Shown piece by piece: positions 44,230-56,200 of a stretch of DNA of 64,000 nt. The DNA comes from an uncultured Haliea sp. (GTDB lineage Bacteria; Pseudomonadota; Gammaproteobacteria; Pseudomonadales; Halieaceae): positions 57,289 through 121,288 of the forward strand of contig CAMYIZ010000036.1 in NCBI GenBank assembly GCA_947258585.1, in the 5' to 3' direction. The position numbers and the translations under genes were made by a program. The notes beneath the pieces are model-generated. The model searched no databases, had not been told where the DNA came from, and worked only from the letters and a program-made list of their open reading frames with translations. Numbering within the stretch: the first letter of the stretch is position 1; each line of letters starts with the position of its first letter.

Positions 44230-47200
44230 GTTCAGGTGTCTCCCCATTCTGGTTCTGGCCATTTTTCTTGCGCAGCTGGGCGCGCGGGGCCGACAGGGTA
44301 GCCTCCTCGCTCCAGTCCAGCTGTGACAGCTGCAGGTAGTGCTGGTAGCGCAGTGCCACGTCGTGTTGGGCCTGGGCGACGAACGCCTCCGCCGCCTGCG
44401 GGTGGGTGTGCCAGAGCATCTTGAAGCGGGTTTCGGAGTCGGCAAACTCCCGGTAGGGAATGCTGGGTGCGGGCGAGTCCAGCAGCAGGGGGCTCTGGTG
44501 CTGGGCGATTCGCGCTGGATTGAAACGGAACAGGGGCCAGTGCCCGCTTTTTACCGCCATGTCCTGTTGCCGATGGTTGTTGCTCAAATCCACGCCGTGG
44601 GCGATACAGGGGCTGTAGGCGATTATCAGGGACGGCCCATGGTGGGCCTCCGCCTCGAGGAAAGCCTTCAGGGTCTGGGTGTCCTTGGCGCCGTAGGCGA
44701 CGTGGGCCACATAGACATTCGGATACTCCATCGCCAGCAGGGCCAGGTCCTTCTTCGCCACGGCCTTGCCGCCGGCGGAGAACTTGGCGACCGCGCCGCG
44801 GGGCGTGGCCTTGGAGGTCTGGCCGCCGGTATTGGAATACACCTCCGTATCCAGTACCAGGATATTGATGTTCTCGCCGGCAGCCAGGACGTGGTCCAGG
44901 CCCCCGTAGCCGATGTCGTAGGCCCAGCCGTCGCCGCCCACGCACCAGACGGACTTGCGGCACAGGTGCTCGCTCAGCTGCAGCAGGCGGCGGGCCCGGT
45001 CTCCTTCCAATCCCGCCAATGCTTGCCGCAGTTCTGCCACCCGCTGGCGCTGCTCGTGGATTCCGGCCTCGTCGTTTTCGTCGGCGCCGAGAATCGCGTC
45101 CACCAGGGCCGGCCCCACCTCGCCGCGCAGCTGTGCCAGCAGGTCCCTGGCCTGGCTGGTTTGCTGGTCGATGGCAATGCGGATACCGAGGCCGAATTCG
45201 GCGTTGTCCTCGAACAGGGAGTTGTTCCAGGCCGGGCCACGGCCCTCGGCGTTGTGGGCCCAGGGCGTGGTCGGCAGGTTGCCACCGTAGATGGAGGAGC
45301 AGCCGGTGGCGTTGGCGATGACCATGCGATCCCCGAACAACTGGCTGACCAGCCGCAGGTAGGGGGTTTCGCCGCAGCCGACGCAGGCGCCGGAAAATTC
45401 AAACAGGGGCTGCAGCACCATGGCGCCGGGGATCGTGCTGGTCTTGAGCTGTGCGCGGGGGAACTCCGGCAACTGCAGGAAGAAGTCCCAGTTGGCTTTT
45501 TCCGCTTCCAGCAGGGGTTCGACCGGCGCCATGTTGACGGCCTTGTGGCTGGCGTTGCTCTTGTCGCGGATGGGGCAGATGTCCACGCACAGGGTGCAGC
45601 CGGTGCAGTCCTCCGGGGAGACCTGGTAACTCATCACCTGGCCCGCCGGGTAGTCCTTGTTGCGCACCGGCGCGGCCTTGAAGGTGGCGGGGGCCCGGGC
45701 CAGCAATTCCTGGCCGAAAACCTTGCTGCGGATCACGCTGTGCGGGCAGACAAACGCGCACTTGCCGCACTGGGTGCAGAGGTCCGCGTCCCACACCGGG
45801 ATCTCCAGGGCCAGGTTGCGCTTCTCCAGCGCCGCCGTACCCAGCGGGAAGCTGCCGTCCGCGGGCAGGGCGCTGACCGGGATGAGGTCGCCCTGGCCGG
45901 CCATAATGCGCGCGGTCACCCGCTCGGCAAAGCTGTCGCCACTGCCAACGCCCGCGTGCAGGGGAACCACCTTGCTGCGAACGCTGCCGGGCGCCACCGG
46001 GTGCAGCCCTGCCAGCGCCGCGTCGATTGCCTGGAAGTTGCGCTCGATGATGCGTTGCCCGCGGCGCCCGTAGGTCTTTTCCACCGCAGCCTTGATCGCG
46101 GCGATGGCCTGTTCCGCGGGCAGGATATCGGAGATGGCGAAGAAGCAGACTTGCATGATGGTGTTGATACGCTTGCCCATGCCGGTGTCCGCGGCCACCT
46201 GGTAGGCGTCGATGCAATACAGTTTCAGGCCCTTGTCGACAATCTGCTGCTGGCAGTGGGGTGGCAGGCTGTCCCAGAAGCGGTCCGGGGGCAGCGGTGA
46301 GTTCACCAGGAACGTGGCGCCGGGGGCGGCCTTGCGCAGCATGTCCACCTTGTGCAGAAAGCCTGGCTGGTGGCAGGCGATAAAGCCGGCGCAGTGGTCC
46401 TCGATCAGGTAGCTGGCATGGATGGGCCGGGGTCCGAAGCGCAGGTGGGAGACGGTGGTGGCGCCGGACTTCTTGGAATCGTAGACAAAGTAGCCCTGGG
46501 CATGGAGGTCGGTGCTCTCGCCGATGATCTTGATGCTGTTCTTGTTGGCGCTGACGGTGCCGTCGCTGCCGAGGCCGTAGAACAGGGCCTGCACACTGTG
46601 GGCGTGGGCATCGGTGCGAAAGTCCGGGTCCCAGTCCAGGCTGCTGTGGCTGACATCGTCGTGGATGCCGATGGTGAAGTGGTTTTTGGGCTCCTCCTTG
46701 GCAAGCTCGTCGAACACCGCCTTGACCATCCCCGGGGTGAACTCCTTGGAGGAGAGCCCGAAGCGGCCGCCGATCACCCGCGGCAGCGCCGCGCGTGCGC
46801 CCCCGGTCATCGCTTCCTGGGCCAGCGCGGCGAGGATGTCCTTGTACAGCGGCTCGCCGTCGGCGCCGGGTTCCTTGCTGCGGTCCAGCACGGCAATGGC
46901 CCGGGTGCTGGCGGGAATGGCCGCCAGCAGGGCTCCGGCGTCAAAGGGTCGGAACAGGCGCACCTTCAGCAGCCCGATTTTCTCACCCCCGGCGGCCAGG
47001 TACGCCACGGTTTCCTCGGCAGTTTCGGCGCCGGAACCCATCAGGGCGATCACCCGTTCCGCCTCCGGGTCGCCCGCATAGTCGAAGATGTGGTACTGGC
47101 GTCCGGTCATCGCTGCGAACTCGTTCATGACGGTTTGCACGATACCGGGGAAGGCGCTGTACCAGGGGTTGACGGTCTCCCGGGCCTGGAAAAACACATC

Positions 47201-47866
47201 GGGATTCTGGGAGCTGCCGCGCAGCACCGGGTGTTCCGGCGACAGGGCGCGCTCGCGGTGGGCGCGGATCGCGTCTTCGTCAATGAGTGCCCGCACTACC
47301 TCGTCGGACACGGTCTCGATCTTGGCGACTTCGTGTGAGGTGCGGAAGCCGTCAAAGAAATGCAGCAGGGGCAGGCGCCCGCGCAGGCTGGCGGCGTGGG
47401 CGATCAGGGCGAAGTCCATGACTTCCTGCGGGCTGTTGGCGGCCAGCATGGCGAAGCCGGTGGCCCGGGCCGCCATCACGTCGCTGTGGTCGCCAAAGAT
47501 CGACAGGGCCTGGCTGGCCACCGAGCGAGCTGCGATATGGAAAACCGTGGGGCTCAGTTCGCCGGCGATCTTGTACATGTTGGGCAGCATCAGCAGCAAG
47601 CCCTGGGAGGCGGTAAAGGTGGTGGTGAGCGCGCCGGCCTGCAGGGCGCCGTGAATCGCGCCGGCGGCGCCGGCCTCGCTCTGCATCTCGATTACCCGGG
47701 GTACGCTGCCCCACAGGTTCCGCTGCCCCGCGGCGGACCACTCATCCGCCCACTCCCCCATGGTGGAGGCGGGAGTGATGGGATAGATGGCGATGACCTC
47801 ACTGGTCAGGTGGGCAATGCGGGCCGCCGCCTCGTTGCCGTCGATGGTCAGGGTGGTCTGCCCCAT
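44222..47866 (-). CDS. nifJ: Pyruvate:ferredoxin (flavodoxin) oxidoreductase
   Basis: A single-chain 1214-residue PFOR that oxidatively decarboxylates pyruvate to acetyl-CoA and reduces ferredoxin or flavodoxin. Domains in order: the Pyr domain (AIYPITPASTMGEWADEW), the gamma domain, two [4Fe-4S] motifs CTQCGKCAFVCP and CTGCTLCVDICP (about residues 695-760), a third cluster starting CVGCGETPYLR, and the ThDP domain (GGDGWAYDIGYGGLDHVL, DTEVYSNTGGQTSKATP). It is unexpected in an otherwise aerobic-looking gene set and suggests low-oxygen metabolism. The divergent TetR gene may control it. Confidence 0.97.
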   Translation of the reverse strand: MGQTTLTIDGNEAAARIAHLTSEVIAIYPITPASTMGEWADEWSAAGQRNLWGSVPRVIEMQSEAGAAGAIHGALQAGALTTTFTASQGLLLMLPNMYKIAGELSPTVFHIAARSVASQALSIFGDHSDVMAARATGFAMLAANSPQEVMDFALIAHAASLRGRLPLLHFFDGFRTSHEVAKIETVSDEVVRALIDEDAIRAHRERALSPEHPVLRGSSQNPDVFFQARETVNPWYSAFPGIVQTVMNEFAAMTGRQYHIFDYAGDPEAERVIALMGSGAETAEETVAYLAAGGEKIGLLKVRLFRPFDAGALLAAIPASTRAIAVLDRSKEPGADGEPLYKDILAALAQEAMTGGARAALPRVIGGRFGLSSKEFTPGMVKAVFDELAKEEPKNHFTIGIHDDVSHSSLDWDPDFRTDAHAHSVQALFYGLGSDGTVSANKNSIKIIGESTDLHAQGYFVYDSKKSGATTVSHLRFGPRPIHASYLIEDHCAGFIACHQPGFLHKVDMLRKAAPGATFLVNSPLPPDRFWDSLPPHCQQQIVDKGLKLYCIDAYQVAADTGMGKRINTIMQVCFFAISDILPAEQAIAAIKAAVEKTYGRRGQRIIERNFQAIDAALAGLHPVAPGSVRSKVVPLHAGVGSGDSFAERVTARIMAGQGDLIPVSALPADGSFPLGTAALEKRNLALEIPVWDADLCTQCGKCAFVCPHSVIRSKVFGQELLARAPATFKAAPVRNKDYPAGQVMSYQVSPEDCTGCTLCVDICPIRDKSNASHKAVNMAPVEPLLEAEKANWDFFLQLPEFPRAQLKTSTIPGAMVLQPLFEFSGACVGCGETPYLRLVSQLFGDRMVIANATGCSSIYGGNLPTTPWAHNAEGRGPAWNNSLFEDNAEFGLGIRIAIDQQTSQARDLLAQLRGEVGPALVDAILGADENDEAGIHEQRQRVAELRQALAGLEGDRARRLLQLSEHLCRKSVWCVGGDGWAYDIGYGGLDHVLAAGENINILVLDTEVYSNTGGQTSKATPRGAVAKFSAGGKAVAKKDLALLAMEYPNVYVAHVAYGAKDTQTLKAFLEAEAHHGPSLIIAYSPCIAHGVDLSNNHRQQDMAVKSGHWPLFRFNPARIAQHQSPLLLDSPAPSIPYREFADSETRFKMLWHTHPQAAEAFVAQAQHDVALRYQHYLQLSQLDWSEEATLSAPRAQLRKKNGQNQNGETPEHG

Positions 47867-47978
47867 GGGTCACATCCCGTTCGCGATGGTTGCTCGAATC
47901 ACTATAGTCCACCCCGGGGCGGCGTTACTTGATCGGCGTCATGCCAAACCCGGATAAGATGACCGTTGATTAATACGC

Positions 47979-48003
47979 TTGACTTAATCAAGACATATGT
48001 CTT
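47979..48003. promoter_or_regulatory. Palindromic TetR operator and tetR promoter
   Basis: AAGACATATGTCTT (47990-48003) is a perfect 14-bp palindrome, 11 bases before the likely tetR start. TTGACT (47979-47984) and TTAAAT (48002-48007) are 17 bases apart, which would put the operator inside the promoter: autorepression. The same region separates tetR from divergent nifJ. Confidence 0.75.
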
Positions 48004-48013
48004 AAATACATCC

Positions 48014-48694
48014 ATGACCATGGATATCGCCAACACCACCGCCCACAAACTGCTGCTGACGGCGGAGCGCCTGTTTGCGGAAGAGGGCCTGGATGCCCTG
48101 TCCACCCGGCGCATCAGCAGCGAGGCCGGGCAGCGCAACAACTCTGCCCTGCAGTACCACTTTGGCAGCAAGGAGGCGCTGCTGGAGGCATTGCTGGAAT
48201 ACCGCCAGGGCCCGATCAACCGGCGCCGCATGGTGCTGTTGGAAGCGCTGCAGGCGCAGGGCCGGGACACCGAGCTGCTGGCGCTGGTCGAGGCCATGGT
48301 GCTGCCCTATCTGGAGCTGTTGGCGGGCGAGGAGCAGGACAGCTATTACCTGAGCCTGGTATCGCAGCTCCACAGCCAGCAGCGCCAGCCCTTACTGTTT
48401 GGGGTCGGGCACGAGCGGGGCCGATCCCTGCGGCTGCTGGCGGAGTGGTTGACCCGGGCGCTGGCACCCCTGCCGGAAGCGAGCTGCCATCTGCGGCTGG
48501 AGCTGGCGGGGCTCGCCCTGGTGCACACCGCCGCGATGTGGGCGCACCAGCGGCGGCAGGCGCAGCGGCCCTGGTCGCAAAGACAGCTGGCAGACCGGAC
48601 CGACGAGCTGGTCGATTTCCTTGCCGGCGGATTGCGGGCAGTGGACAGGAACGCTGCCAGAGAACAGATGAGCCACAAGGGGAAAGCCCAATGA
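48014..48694 (+). CDS. TetR-family transcriptional regulator
   Basis: 226 residues. N-terminal helix-turn-helix domain (KLLLTAERLFAEEGLDALSTRRISSEAGQRNNSALQYHFGSKEALLEALLEYR pattern, about residues 10-60) and an all-helical ligand-binding domain. ATG 48014 is chosen because the open frame upstream crosses the operator and promoter. Its stop overlaps the start of the desaturase gene (ATGA), so both form one operon; nifJ is divergent across the operator. Confidence 0.9.
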   Translation: MTMDIANTTAHKLLLTAERLFAEEGLDALSTRRISSEAGQRNNSALQYHFGSKEALLEALLEYRQGPINRRRMVLLEALQAQGRDTELLALVEAMVLPYLELLAGEEQDSYYLSLVSQLHSQQRQPLLFGVGHERGRSLRLLAEWLTRALAPLPEASCHLRLELAGLALVHTAAMWAHQRRQAQRPWSQRQLADRTDELVDFLAGGLRAVDRNAAREQMSHKGKAQ

Positions 48695-49491
48695 CGATAG
48701 AACAGCTGGTCGGTGTCGTAGTCCTTTCGGTGTTCCTGAGCATGCTGTTGCTGGAGGCCCTGGGCGGGCACCACAGCCAGCGCACCAATACCTGGCGCGA
48801 CCGCGGCTTCGCCCTGGCGGGCATTTCGGCCCAAACCCTGATGGCGGGTCCGGTGGTGGCGCTGCTGATCGGCCTGCTGTTCGGCAAGGTCTTCACCGGC
48901 ACCGAGGGCGCCCTGGCCCACGTTGCCTTCTGGGTGGCGTTTCCGCTGGTTTTCTTCCTGCAGGAGTTCTGCCACTACTGGCTGCACCGCTGGTCCCACG
49001 AAAAGCGCTGGCTGTGGAAGCTGCACCGGACCCATCACAGCGCGCCGCAGCTGAATGCCCTGGTGCTGTACCGCTACAATATTTTCTGGACCCTGCTGCT
49101 GCCACAGACCTGGATTGGCGCGATTTGTGTCCACCTCGGCCTGTACGAGGTTTTTGCCGCCGCCATCCTGATCGAGTTCGTGGTCAATGCGCTCACCCAC
49201 ACCCCATACCGCTGGGACCTGGCACTGCGGCGACTGCCCGGCATGACACCGGTGTTCAACGTGCTGGAGAAGATCATTACCCTGCCGGACACCCACCATG
49301 CCCACCACGGCCTCGGCCAGCACGCCCATGCCAGGGGCAACTACGCCATCACCCTGTTCTGCCTGGACATGCTCTATGGCACGGCGAAGATACCGCGGGA
49401 GCGTCAGGAGCGCTTTGGCCTGCCGGGTCGGTTCGACTGGCGCGAGGAACTGTTCTGGCCGCTGGTACGCAAGGGCGCAATCCGCAAATAG
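48691..49491 (+). CDS. Fatty acid hydroxylase / sterol desaturase family protein
   Basis: A 266-residue integral membrane di-iron enzyme with the histidine boxes HYWLHRWSH, HRTHHS and HAHHGLGQHAH and four or five helices. The family inserts oxygen or double bonds into lipids and sterols. Cotranscribed with the TetR gene, hence probably the enzyme whose substrate or product the regulator senses. Confidence 0.9.
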   Translation: MTIEQLVGVVVLSVFLSMLLLEALGGHHSQRTNTWRDRGFALAGISAQTLMAGPVVALLIGLLFGKVFTGTEGALAHVAFWVAFPLVFFLQEFCHYWLHRWSHEKRWLWKLHRTHHSAPQLNALVLYRYNIFWTLLLPQTWIGAICVHLGLYEVFAAAILIEFVVNALTHTPYRWDLALRRLPGMTPVFNVLEKIITLPDTHHAHHGLGQHAHARGNYAITLFCLDMLYGTAKIPRERQERFGLPGRFDWREELFWPLVRKGAIRK

Positions 49492-49521
49492 GGCCGTTCG
49501 GGCGTGCCGACGGCAGTGACG

Positions 49522-50154
49522 CTAGAAGCTTGGCACCCAGCCGCCGGAGTCCTTCCAGCGGTTGACGATTTCGCAGAACAGCTCGGCGGTGCGCTCGGCA
49601 TCGTAGGCGGCGGAGTGCGCCTCGGCGTTGTCGAAGGCGATACCGGCCTCCTTGCAGGCCTTGGCGAGCACGGTCTGGCCATAGGCCAGGCCCGCCAGGG
49701 TGGCGGTGTCGAAGAAGGAGAAGGGGTGGAAGGGATTGCGCTTGATGCCGCAGCGCTCTACCGCCGCATTGACAAAGCCGGCATCGAAGTGGGCGTTGTG
49801 GCCCACCAGGATGGCGCGATTGCAGCTCTGGTCCCGCACTTCCTTGCGCACCACGCGGAACAGTTCGTCGAAGGCTTCCGCCTCGTCGACTGCTTCGCGG
49901 AAGGGATGCCAGGGGTCAATGCCGGTGAAGTCCAGCGCCGCCTGCTCGATGTTTGCACCCTCGAACGGCTTGACGTGGAAATTGAAGGTGCGGTGCACAT
50001 CCAGGTTGCCGTCTTCGTCCATGCGCACGATGGTGGCGGCAACTTCCAGGATGGCATCGGTGGCGGCGACAAAACCGCCGGTCTCCACATCAATGACCAC
50101 GGGCAGGAAGCCGCGGAACCGCTCACAGATGCGCTGCCCGCCGGGTTCCGTCAA
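49522..50154 (-). CDS. rnt: Ribonuclease T
   Basis: A 3'-5' exoribonuclease for tRNA end turnover and 23S/5S maturation. 210 residues with the DEDDh motifs: [17 protein letters not shown] and [11 protein letters not shown]. The TTG start overlaps the pyrC stop, giving tight coupling; the pyrC-rnt order matches that of pseudomonads. Confidence 0.96.
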   Translation of the reverse strand: MTEPGGQRICERFRGFLPVVIDVETGGFVAATDAILEVAATIVRMDEDGNLDVHRTFNFHVKPFEGANIEQAALDFTGIDPWHPFREAVDEAEAFDELFRVVRKEVRDQSCNRAILVGHNAHFDAGFVNAAVERCGIKRNPFHPFSFFDTATLAGLAYGQTVLAKACKEAGIAFDNAEAHSAAYDAERTAELFCEIVNRWKDSGGWVPSF

Positions 50155-51203
50155 ACCGCAGTGTCCCGATCCACTACCCGCCAGTGCATGTCTTCACCCG
50201 CTCGCAGCGGGGTCAGGGTGGTGTCGCCGAGGGTCCGGCTGGCGGGCACCTGCCAAGCCTCCCGGCGCAGGGTAATGGTGTCCGTATTGCGCGGCAGGCG
50301 GTAGAAATCCGGTCCGAAGTGGCTGGCAAAACCCTCCAGCAGGGGCAGGGCATCCTCGGCGTCGAATACCTCCGCATACAGCTCAATGGCGGCGTGGGCG
50401 GTGTAGCAGCCGGCACAACCGCAGGCGGTCTCCTTGCGCGCGGTGCTGTGGGGGGCGGAGTCGGTGCCGAGGAAGAACTTCGGGCTGCCGGAGCAGGCCG
50501 CCCGCACCAGCGCCCGCTGGTGCGTATTGCGCTTCAGCACCGGCAGGCAATAGAGGTGTGGCCGGATGCCGCCCACCAGCATGTCGTTGCGGTTCAGCAG
50601 CAAATGGTGGGCGGTAATGGTGGCGGCCACATTGCCGGGCGAGGCACTCACAAAGTCCACCGCGTCGGCGGTGGTGATGTGCTCGAGCACTACCCGCAGG
50701 CCCGGGAAGCGCTTGACGATGGGTGCCAGATGGCGGTCGATGAAGGCCTTTTCCCGGTCAAAGATGTCGATGTCACTGTCGGTGACCTCGCCGTGCACCA
50801 GCAGCGGCAGGTCCGCGGCCTGCATGGCCTCCAGGGTCGGGTACAGGCCTTCCAGCTGCGCGACCCCGGCATCCGAGTTGGTGGTGGCGCCCGCGGGATA
50901 GAGCTTGACCGCGTGGACGAACTCGCAGTCCGCCGCGCGGCGGATTTCCGCGGCATCAGTGCCGTCCGTCAGGTACAGGGTCATCAGTGGTTCAAACTGT
51001 CGCGGCCGCCCGGCCATGGCGGCCAGGATACGGTCGCGGTAGGCGCCGGCAGCGGCGACCGTGGTCACCGGCGGAGTCAGGTTGGGCATCACGATGGCGC
51101 GGCCAAAATACCTCGCCATGTCGGCGCAGGTGTCGGGCAGGGCGGATTCGTCGCGCAGGTGCACGTGCCAGTCGTCGGGGCGGGTAATGGTCAGTTCAGT
51201 CAC
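50151..51203 (-). CDS. pyrC: Dihydroorotase
   Basis: Catalyses the third step of pyrimidine synthesis, cyclising carbamoyl-aspartate. 350 residues with the class II motifs: [10 protein letters not shown] (zinc histidines), [13 protein letters not shown] with the bridging lysine, [15 protein letters not shown] and FLGTDSAPH. Divergent from argG across 131 bases. Confidence 0.97.
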   Translation of the reverse strand: MTELTITRPDDWHVHLRDESALPDTCADMARYFGRAIVMPNLTPPVTTVAAAGAYRDRILAAMAGRPRQFEPLMTLYLTDGTDAAEIRRAADCEFVHAVKLYPAGATTNSDAGVAQLEGLYPTLEAMQAADLPLLVHGEVTDSDIDIFDREKAFIDRHLAPIVKRFPGLRVVLEHITTADAVDFVSASPGNVAATITAHHLLLNRNDMLVGGIRPHLYCLPVLKRNTHQRALVRAACSGSPKFFLGTDSAPHSTARKETACGCAGCYTAHAAIELYAEVFDAEDALPLLEGFASHFGPDFYRLPRNTDTITLRREAWQVPASRTLGDTTLTPLRAGEDMHWRVVDRDTAV

Positions 51204-51334
51204 AGCGGGCCAGGGCAGGGAATGTCAGCCGGGATGGTAACGTAAACCCCACCCTACGGGAATACGGACTGGGAATCACCCGCCGCCCCGGAGTAGAATA
51301 TGCCCCCTTTAAAGCCCTGAAAACGGAGCAACTC

Positions 51335-52555
<1,221 letters not shown>

Positions 52556-52577
52556 GCTCCCGCGGCGCGCTGCCGGG

Positions 52578-52931
52578 TCAGTTCAGCACCCGGTAGCCGC
52601 GCCCGCGCATGCAGTTCTTGGCCACCCGCTCGCGATCCCGGTCATTCTTGATCCCGGAGGTGGCCCCTCCGGTGATGGCGCCGGTGGCCGCACCCTCGGT
52701 ACCGCTGCCGGTCACGGCGCCCACGGCACCGCCGACCACTGCACCGAGCCCGGCGCCGCGGGCCACACCGCCGGCAACATCCACCTCTTCGGCGTAGCGC
52801 TGGCACTCGGCCATATCCTGATGGTACTGGTTCATGTCGACGCCCTTGGTGTCGACAATGGGGCGGGGCGTGCCCGAGCACGCGGCCAGGGCGAGGAGGG
52901 CGGTCACCACCAGCAGGCGCGATGATTTCAT
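52578..52931 (-). CDS. Glycine-zipper lipoprotein
   Basis: 117 residues with a lipobox LLALAAC, so the mature protein is lipid-anchored at Cys18. The middle is a Gly/Ala-rich zipper (GAGLGAVVGGAVGAVTG) followed by a basic C-terminal tail with a second cysteine. Such proteins sit in the outer membrane or envelope; the function is unknown. Convergent with argG. Confidence 0.85.
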   Translation of the reverse strand: MKSSRLLVVTALLALAACSGTPRPIVDTKGVDMNQYHQDMAECQRYAEEVDVAGGVARGAGLGAVVGGAVGAVTGSGTEGAATGAITGGATSGIKNDRDRERVAKNCMRGRGYRVLN

Positions 52932-53269
52932 GTTGACCTCGTTGTCGTCAGTGTTGCTCTGTTGGGCAGCAAACGCCGCCGGGGGTTCATTCCAGAGTGT
53001 AGCGCACCGGCAGGGGTTTCAGGGCGCCGATGAATACCGCCTTGGCCCACTGCGGAAGCGACCGTTCTCGCTGCCGATGCGCTCTTGAAAGGCGGCTGTT
53101 GCTGTTGAAACCTGGCGCCGGTCACGGTGATCTCCTGTCAAGGTGGCGCTGGGCAGTATGCCAAAAGTCAGATAGCCGTACAGGGTCAAATATGGTCATT
53201 CCGCGGTTACTGCGGGCGGACCCGGACAAGCCCCGGGGCTTCGGTAGGCGAGGCCGGCGCTGTTTCCGG
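52932..53269. other. Intergenic region between glycine-zipper lipoprotein and dnaE2
   Basis: 338 bases without a supported gene on either strand. The only structure noted is the perfect palindrome AAGCCCCGGGGCTT at 53228-53241, just past the dnaE2 stop; it has no T-run, so it is not a clear terminator. Confidence 0.5.
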
Positions 53270-56200
53270 TCAGTGGAAGTCCCGCGACTGCAGCGGCAGC
53301 TCCGCCAGCGCTTCGCTGTAGTCGTACAGCGCGCCGGCGATGATGTGGGTGACGCCGTCCTTGCGTTCCAGGGTGCCCTTCACCACCAGCAGCCGGCCGT
53401 TCATCAGCTCGCGCCGGAAATGTTCCTGGGTACGGGTCCATACCACGATATTGCTGCTGCCGGTTTCGTCCTCCAGGGTCAGGAACAGCACCCCGGAGGC
53501 GCTGCCGGGACGCTGGCGGCAGGTGACCAGGCCGGCGATGCGGACAAAGCCCCGGTTTGCCACCGTGTGTAGCTCTGCGTGGCGCTTGCAGCGGTTGAAG
53601 GGGTACTGGTCTCGCAACAGGCTGAGGGGGTGGGCGCGCAGGGTCAGGCCGGTGGCCCGGTAGTCCGCGAGCACTTCTTCCGCCACGGCCGGTGCGGGCA
53701 GCTGGATACCGTCATTGAAATAGCTGGCGGGCTGTTGCTGTTCTTCCCGCAGCAGGGGCCGCGGCTGCTCCAGGGCCATGACCTGCCACTGGGACTGGTG
53801 GCGGTTGCCACTGAGGGAGGCCAGTGCGTCCGCATCCGCCAGTGCCTCCAGGTCGCGCTTGCCCAGCTGCGCCCGCAGCCGCAACTGGCTGAGCTGACGG
53901 AAGGGTTCCCGCGCTCGCGCTTCCACCAGACGCCGGGCACCGTCGCGGCTCAGGCCCTTTACCAGCCGCAGTCCCAGGCGAACGGGGGGGTGCCCGGAGC
54001 CGGTGGCGGCCAGCAGCTGGTGGTCCCAGTGGCTCTGGTTGACATCCACCGGCAACACGGAGACCCCGTGGCGGCGAGCGTCCTGGAGCAGCTGTGAAGG
54101 GGAATAGAAACCCATTGGCTGACTGTTGAGCAGGCCGACAAAGAACGCCGCTGGATAGTGACACTTGAGCCAGGCGGACACCCAGGCCAGCAGAGCAAAA
54201 CTCGCGGAGTGGGATTCCGGAAAGCCGTAACCGCCAAAGCCCTTGATCTGGTCGAACAGACGGTGGGCGAAATCCTCCTCGTAGCCGCGGGCGATCATGC
54301 CGCGGACCAGCTTCTGTTCAAAGCTCAGCAGCTTGCTGTTCTTGCCCCAGTTGCTGATGGTCCGGCGCAGCTGGTCCGCCTCACCGCCGGAAAATCCCGC
54401 CGCCACCATCGCCAGGCGGATCACCTGCTCCTGGAAAATGGGCACCCCCAGGGTGCGGTCCAGCACGGAGCGGATCTCCTCGCTGGGGTAAGTGACCGCT
54501 TCCAAACCCTGCTTGCGGCGCAGGAAGGGGTGCACCATGTCCCCCTGGATGGGGCCGGGGCGGACAATGGCAATCTGGATAACGAGATCGTAGAAACAGG
54601 CCGGGCGCAGCCGCGGCAGCATGGACATCTGGGCCCGGGACTCAACCTGGAACACGCCCACGGAATCCGCCTGCTGCAGCATGCGCCAGGTGGCGGCGTC
54701 GTCCCGCGGGATGTCCGCCAGCGTGCGGATGTGGGGGTGGTCCCGATACACCAGCGCCAGGCTCTTGCGGATGGCGGAAAGCATGCCCAGGGCGAGTATA
54801 TCCACCTTGAGCAGGCCCAGGGATTCGATATCCTCCTTGTCCCACTGGATCACGGTGCGGTCCACCATGCTGGCGTTTTCCACCGGCACCAGCTGGGAGA
54901 TCGGCCCGCGGCTGATCACGAAGCCGCCCACGTGCTGGGACAGGTGGCGCGGGAAGCCGAGGATTTCCTGGACCAGCCGCTGGAACAGGGCCGCCAGCTG
55001 GCTGTGCCCGGCCACGCCCTGTTCCTCGAAGCGCTTGCCGAGGTCCGAGCTGCGGTCCCACCAGGCCATGGACTTGGCGAGGTCATCCACGAACACCGCA
55101 TCCAGCCCCAGCGCCCTGCCCACATCGCGCACCGCGCTGCGCGCCCGGTAGCTAATGACCGTGGCGGCCAGTGCGGCCCGCCGGCGGCTGTACTTGTCGT
55201 AGATGTACTGGATCACCTCCTCGCGGCGCTCGTGCTCGAAATCCACGTCGATATCCGGCGGCTCGTCCCGCTCCCGGGAAATGAAGCGCTCGAACAGCAG
55301 CGACACCTGCTCCGGCGACACCTCGGTGATGAACAGGCAATAACACACCACCGAGTTGGCCGCCGAGCCGCGACCCTGGCAGAGGATGTCGCGCTCCCGG
55401 GCGAAACGCACCAGGTCGTACACGGTGAGGAAGTAATACTCGTAATGCAGTTCCGTGATCAGCTCCAGCTCGTACTCAATGCGCGAACGCGTTTCCGCGG
55501 AAACGCCTCCGGGCCAGCGCACCGCGCAGCCGGTCTCCACCAGTTCACGGAGGTAAGTGGTTGCGGTCTGCCCCGGCGGCACTACCTCCTCCGGGTATTC
55601 ATAGCGCAGCTCCTCCAGGCTGAACTGGCAGCGGCTGGCGATGTCCAGGGTCGCCGCCAGCATGGCGGGGGGGTAGAGCTGCGCCAGCTTGTCCAGCCGC
55701 CGCAGGTGCTGCTGGCTGTTGGCCAGCCGCCGGCGCCCCAGCCGGGCGACGCTGGTGTTGTGGCGCAGGGCGGTGAATACGTCGTGCAGGGGCTTGCGCG
55801 CAGCCGCGTGCATCTGCACATCGCCACAGGCCACCATCGGCAGGTCCAGGGCCTGTGCCAGGGCATGCAGCCGCAGGTGCCGGGCCACATCGTCGCCGCC
55901 CAGCAGGTGGCTGACCCCCAGCCATACCCGTCCTTTACACAGTCGCGCCAGTTGCTGGCCATAGCCCTGCTCGGCAGCGTCCGTCTCCTCGCCGTTCTCG
56001 TCCGCGGCCTCGCTATCAACCTGAGCCGGCCCCTCCCCCCGCGGCAACCAGATCAGCAGGCAGCGCTTGAGGTGAAAGATCACATCCCGCAATGCCACCC
56101 GGTACTCACCCTTGGGACTGCGCCGCCGCGCCAGGCTGATCAGCCCGGACAGTTCGCTGTAGGCCGCTCGGCTTGGCACCAGCGCGACAAGGCGGATGCC

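Noticed and set aside
44339..46300. A 653-codon plus-strand frame opposite nifJ
   Set aside because: Low-complexity Gly/Gln/Val-rich translation without family motifs; the opposite strand encodes a full PFOR.
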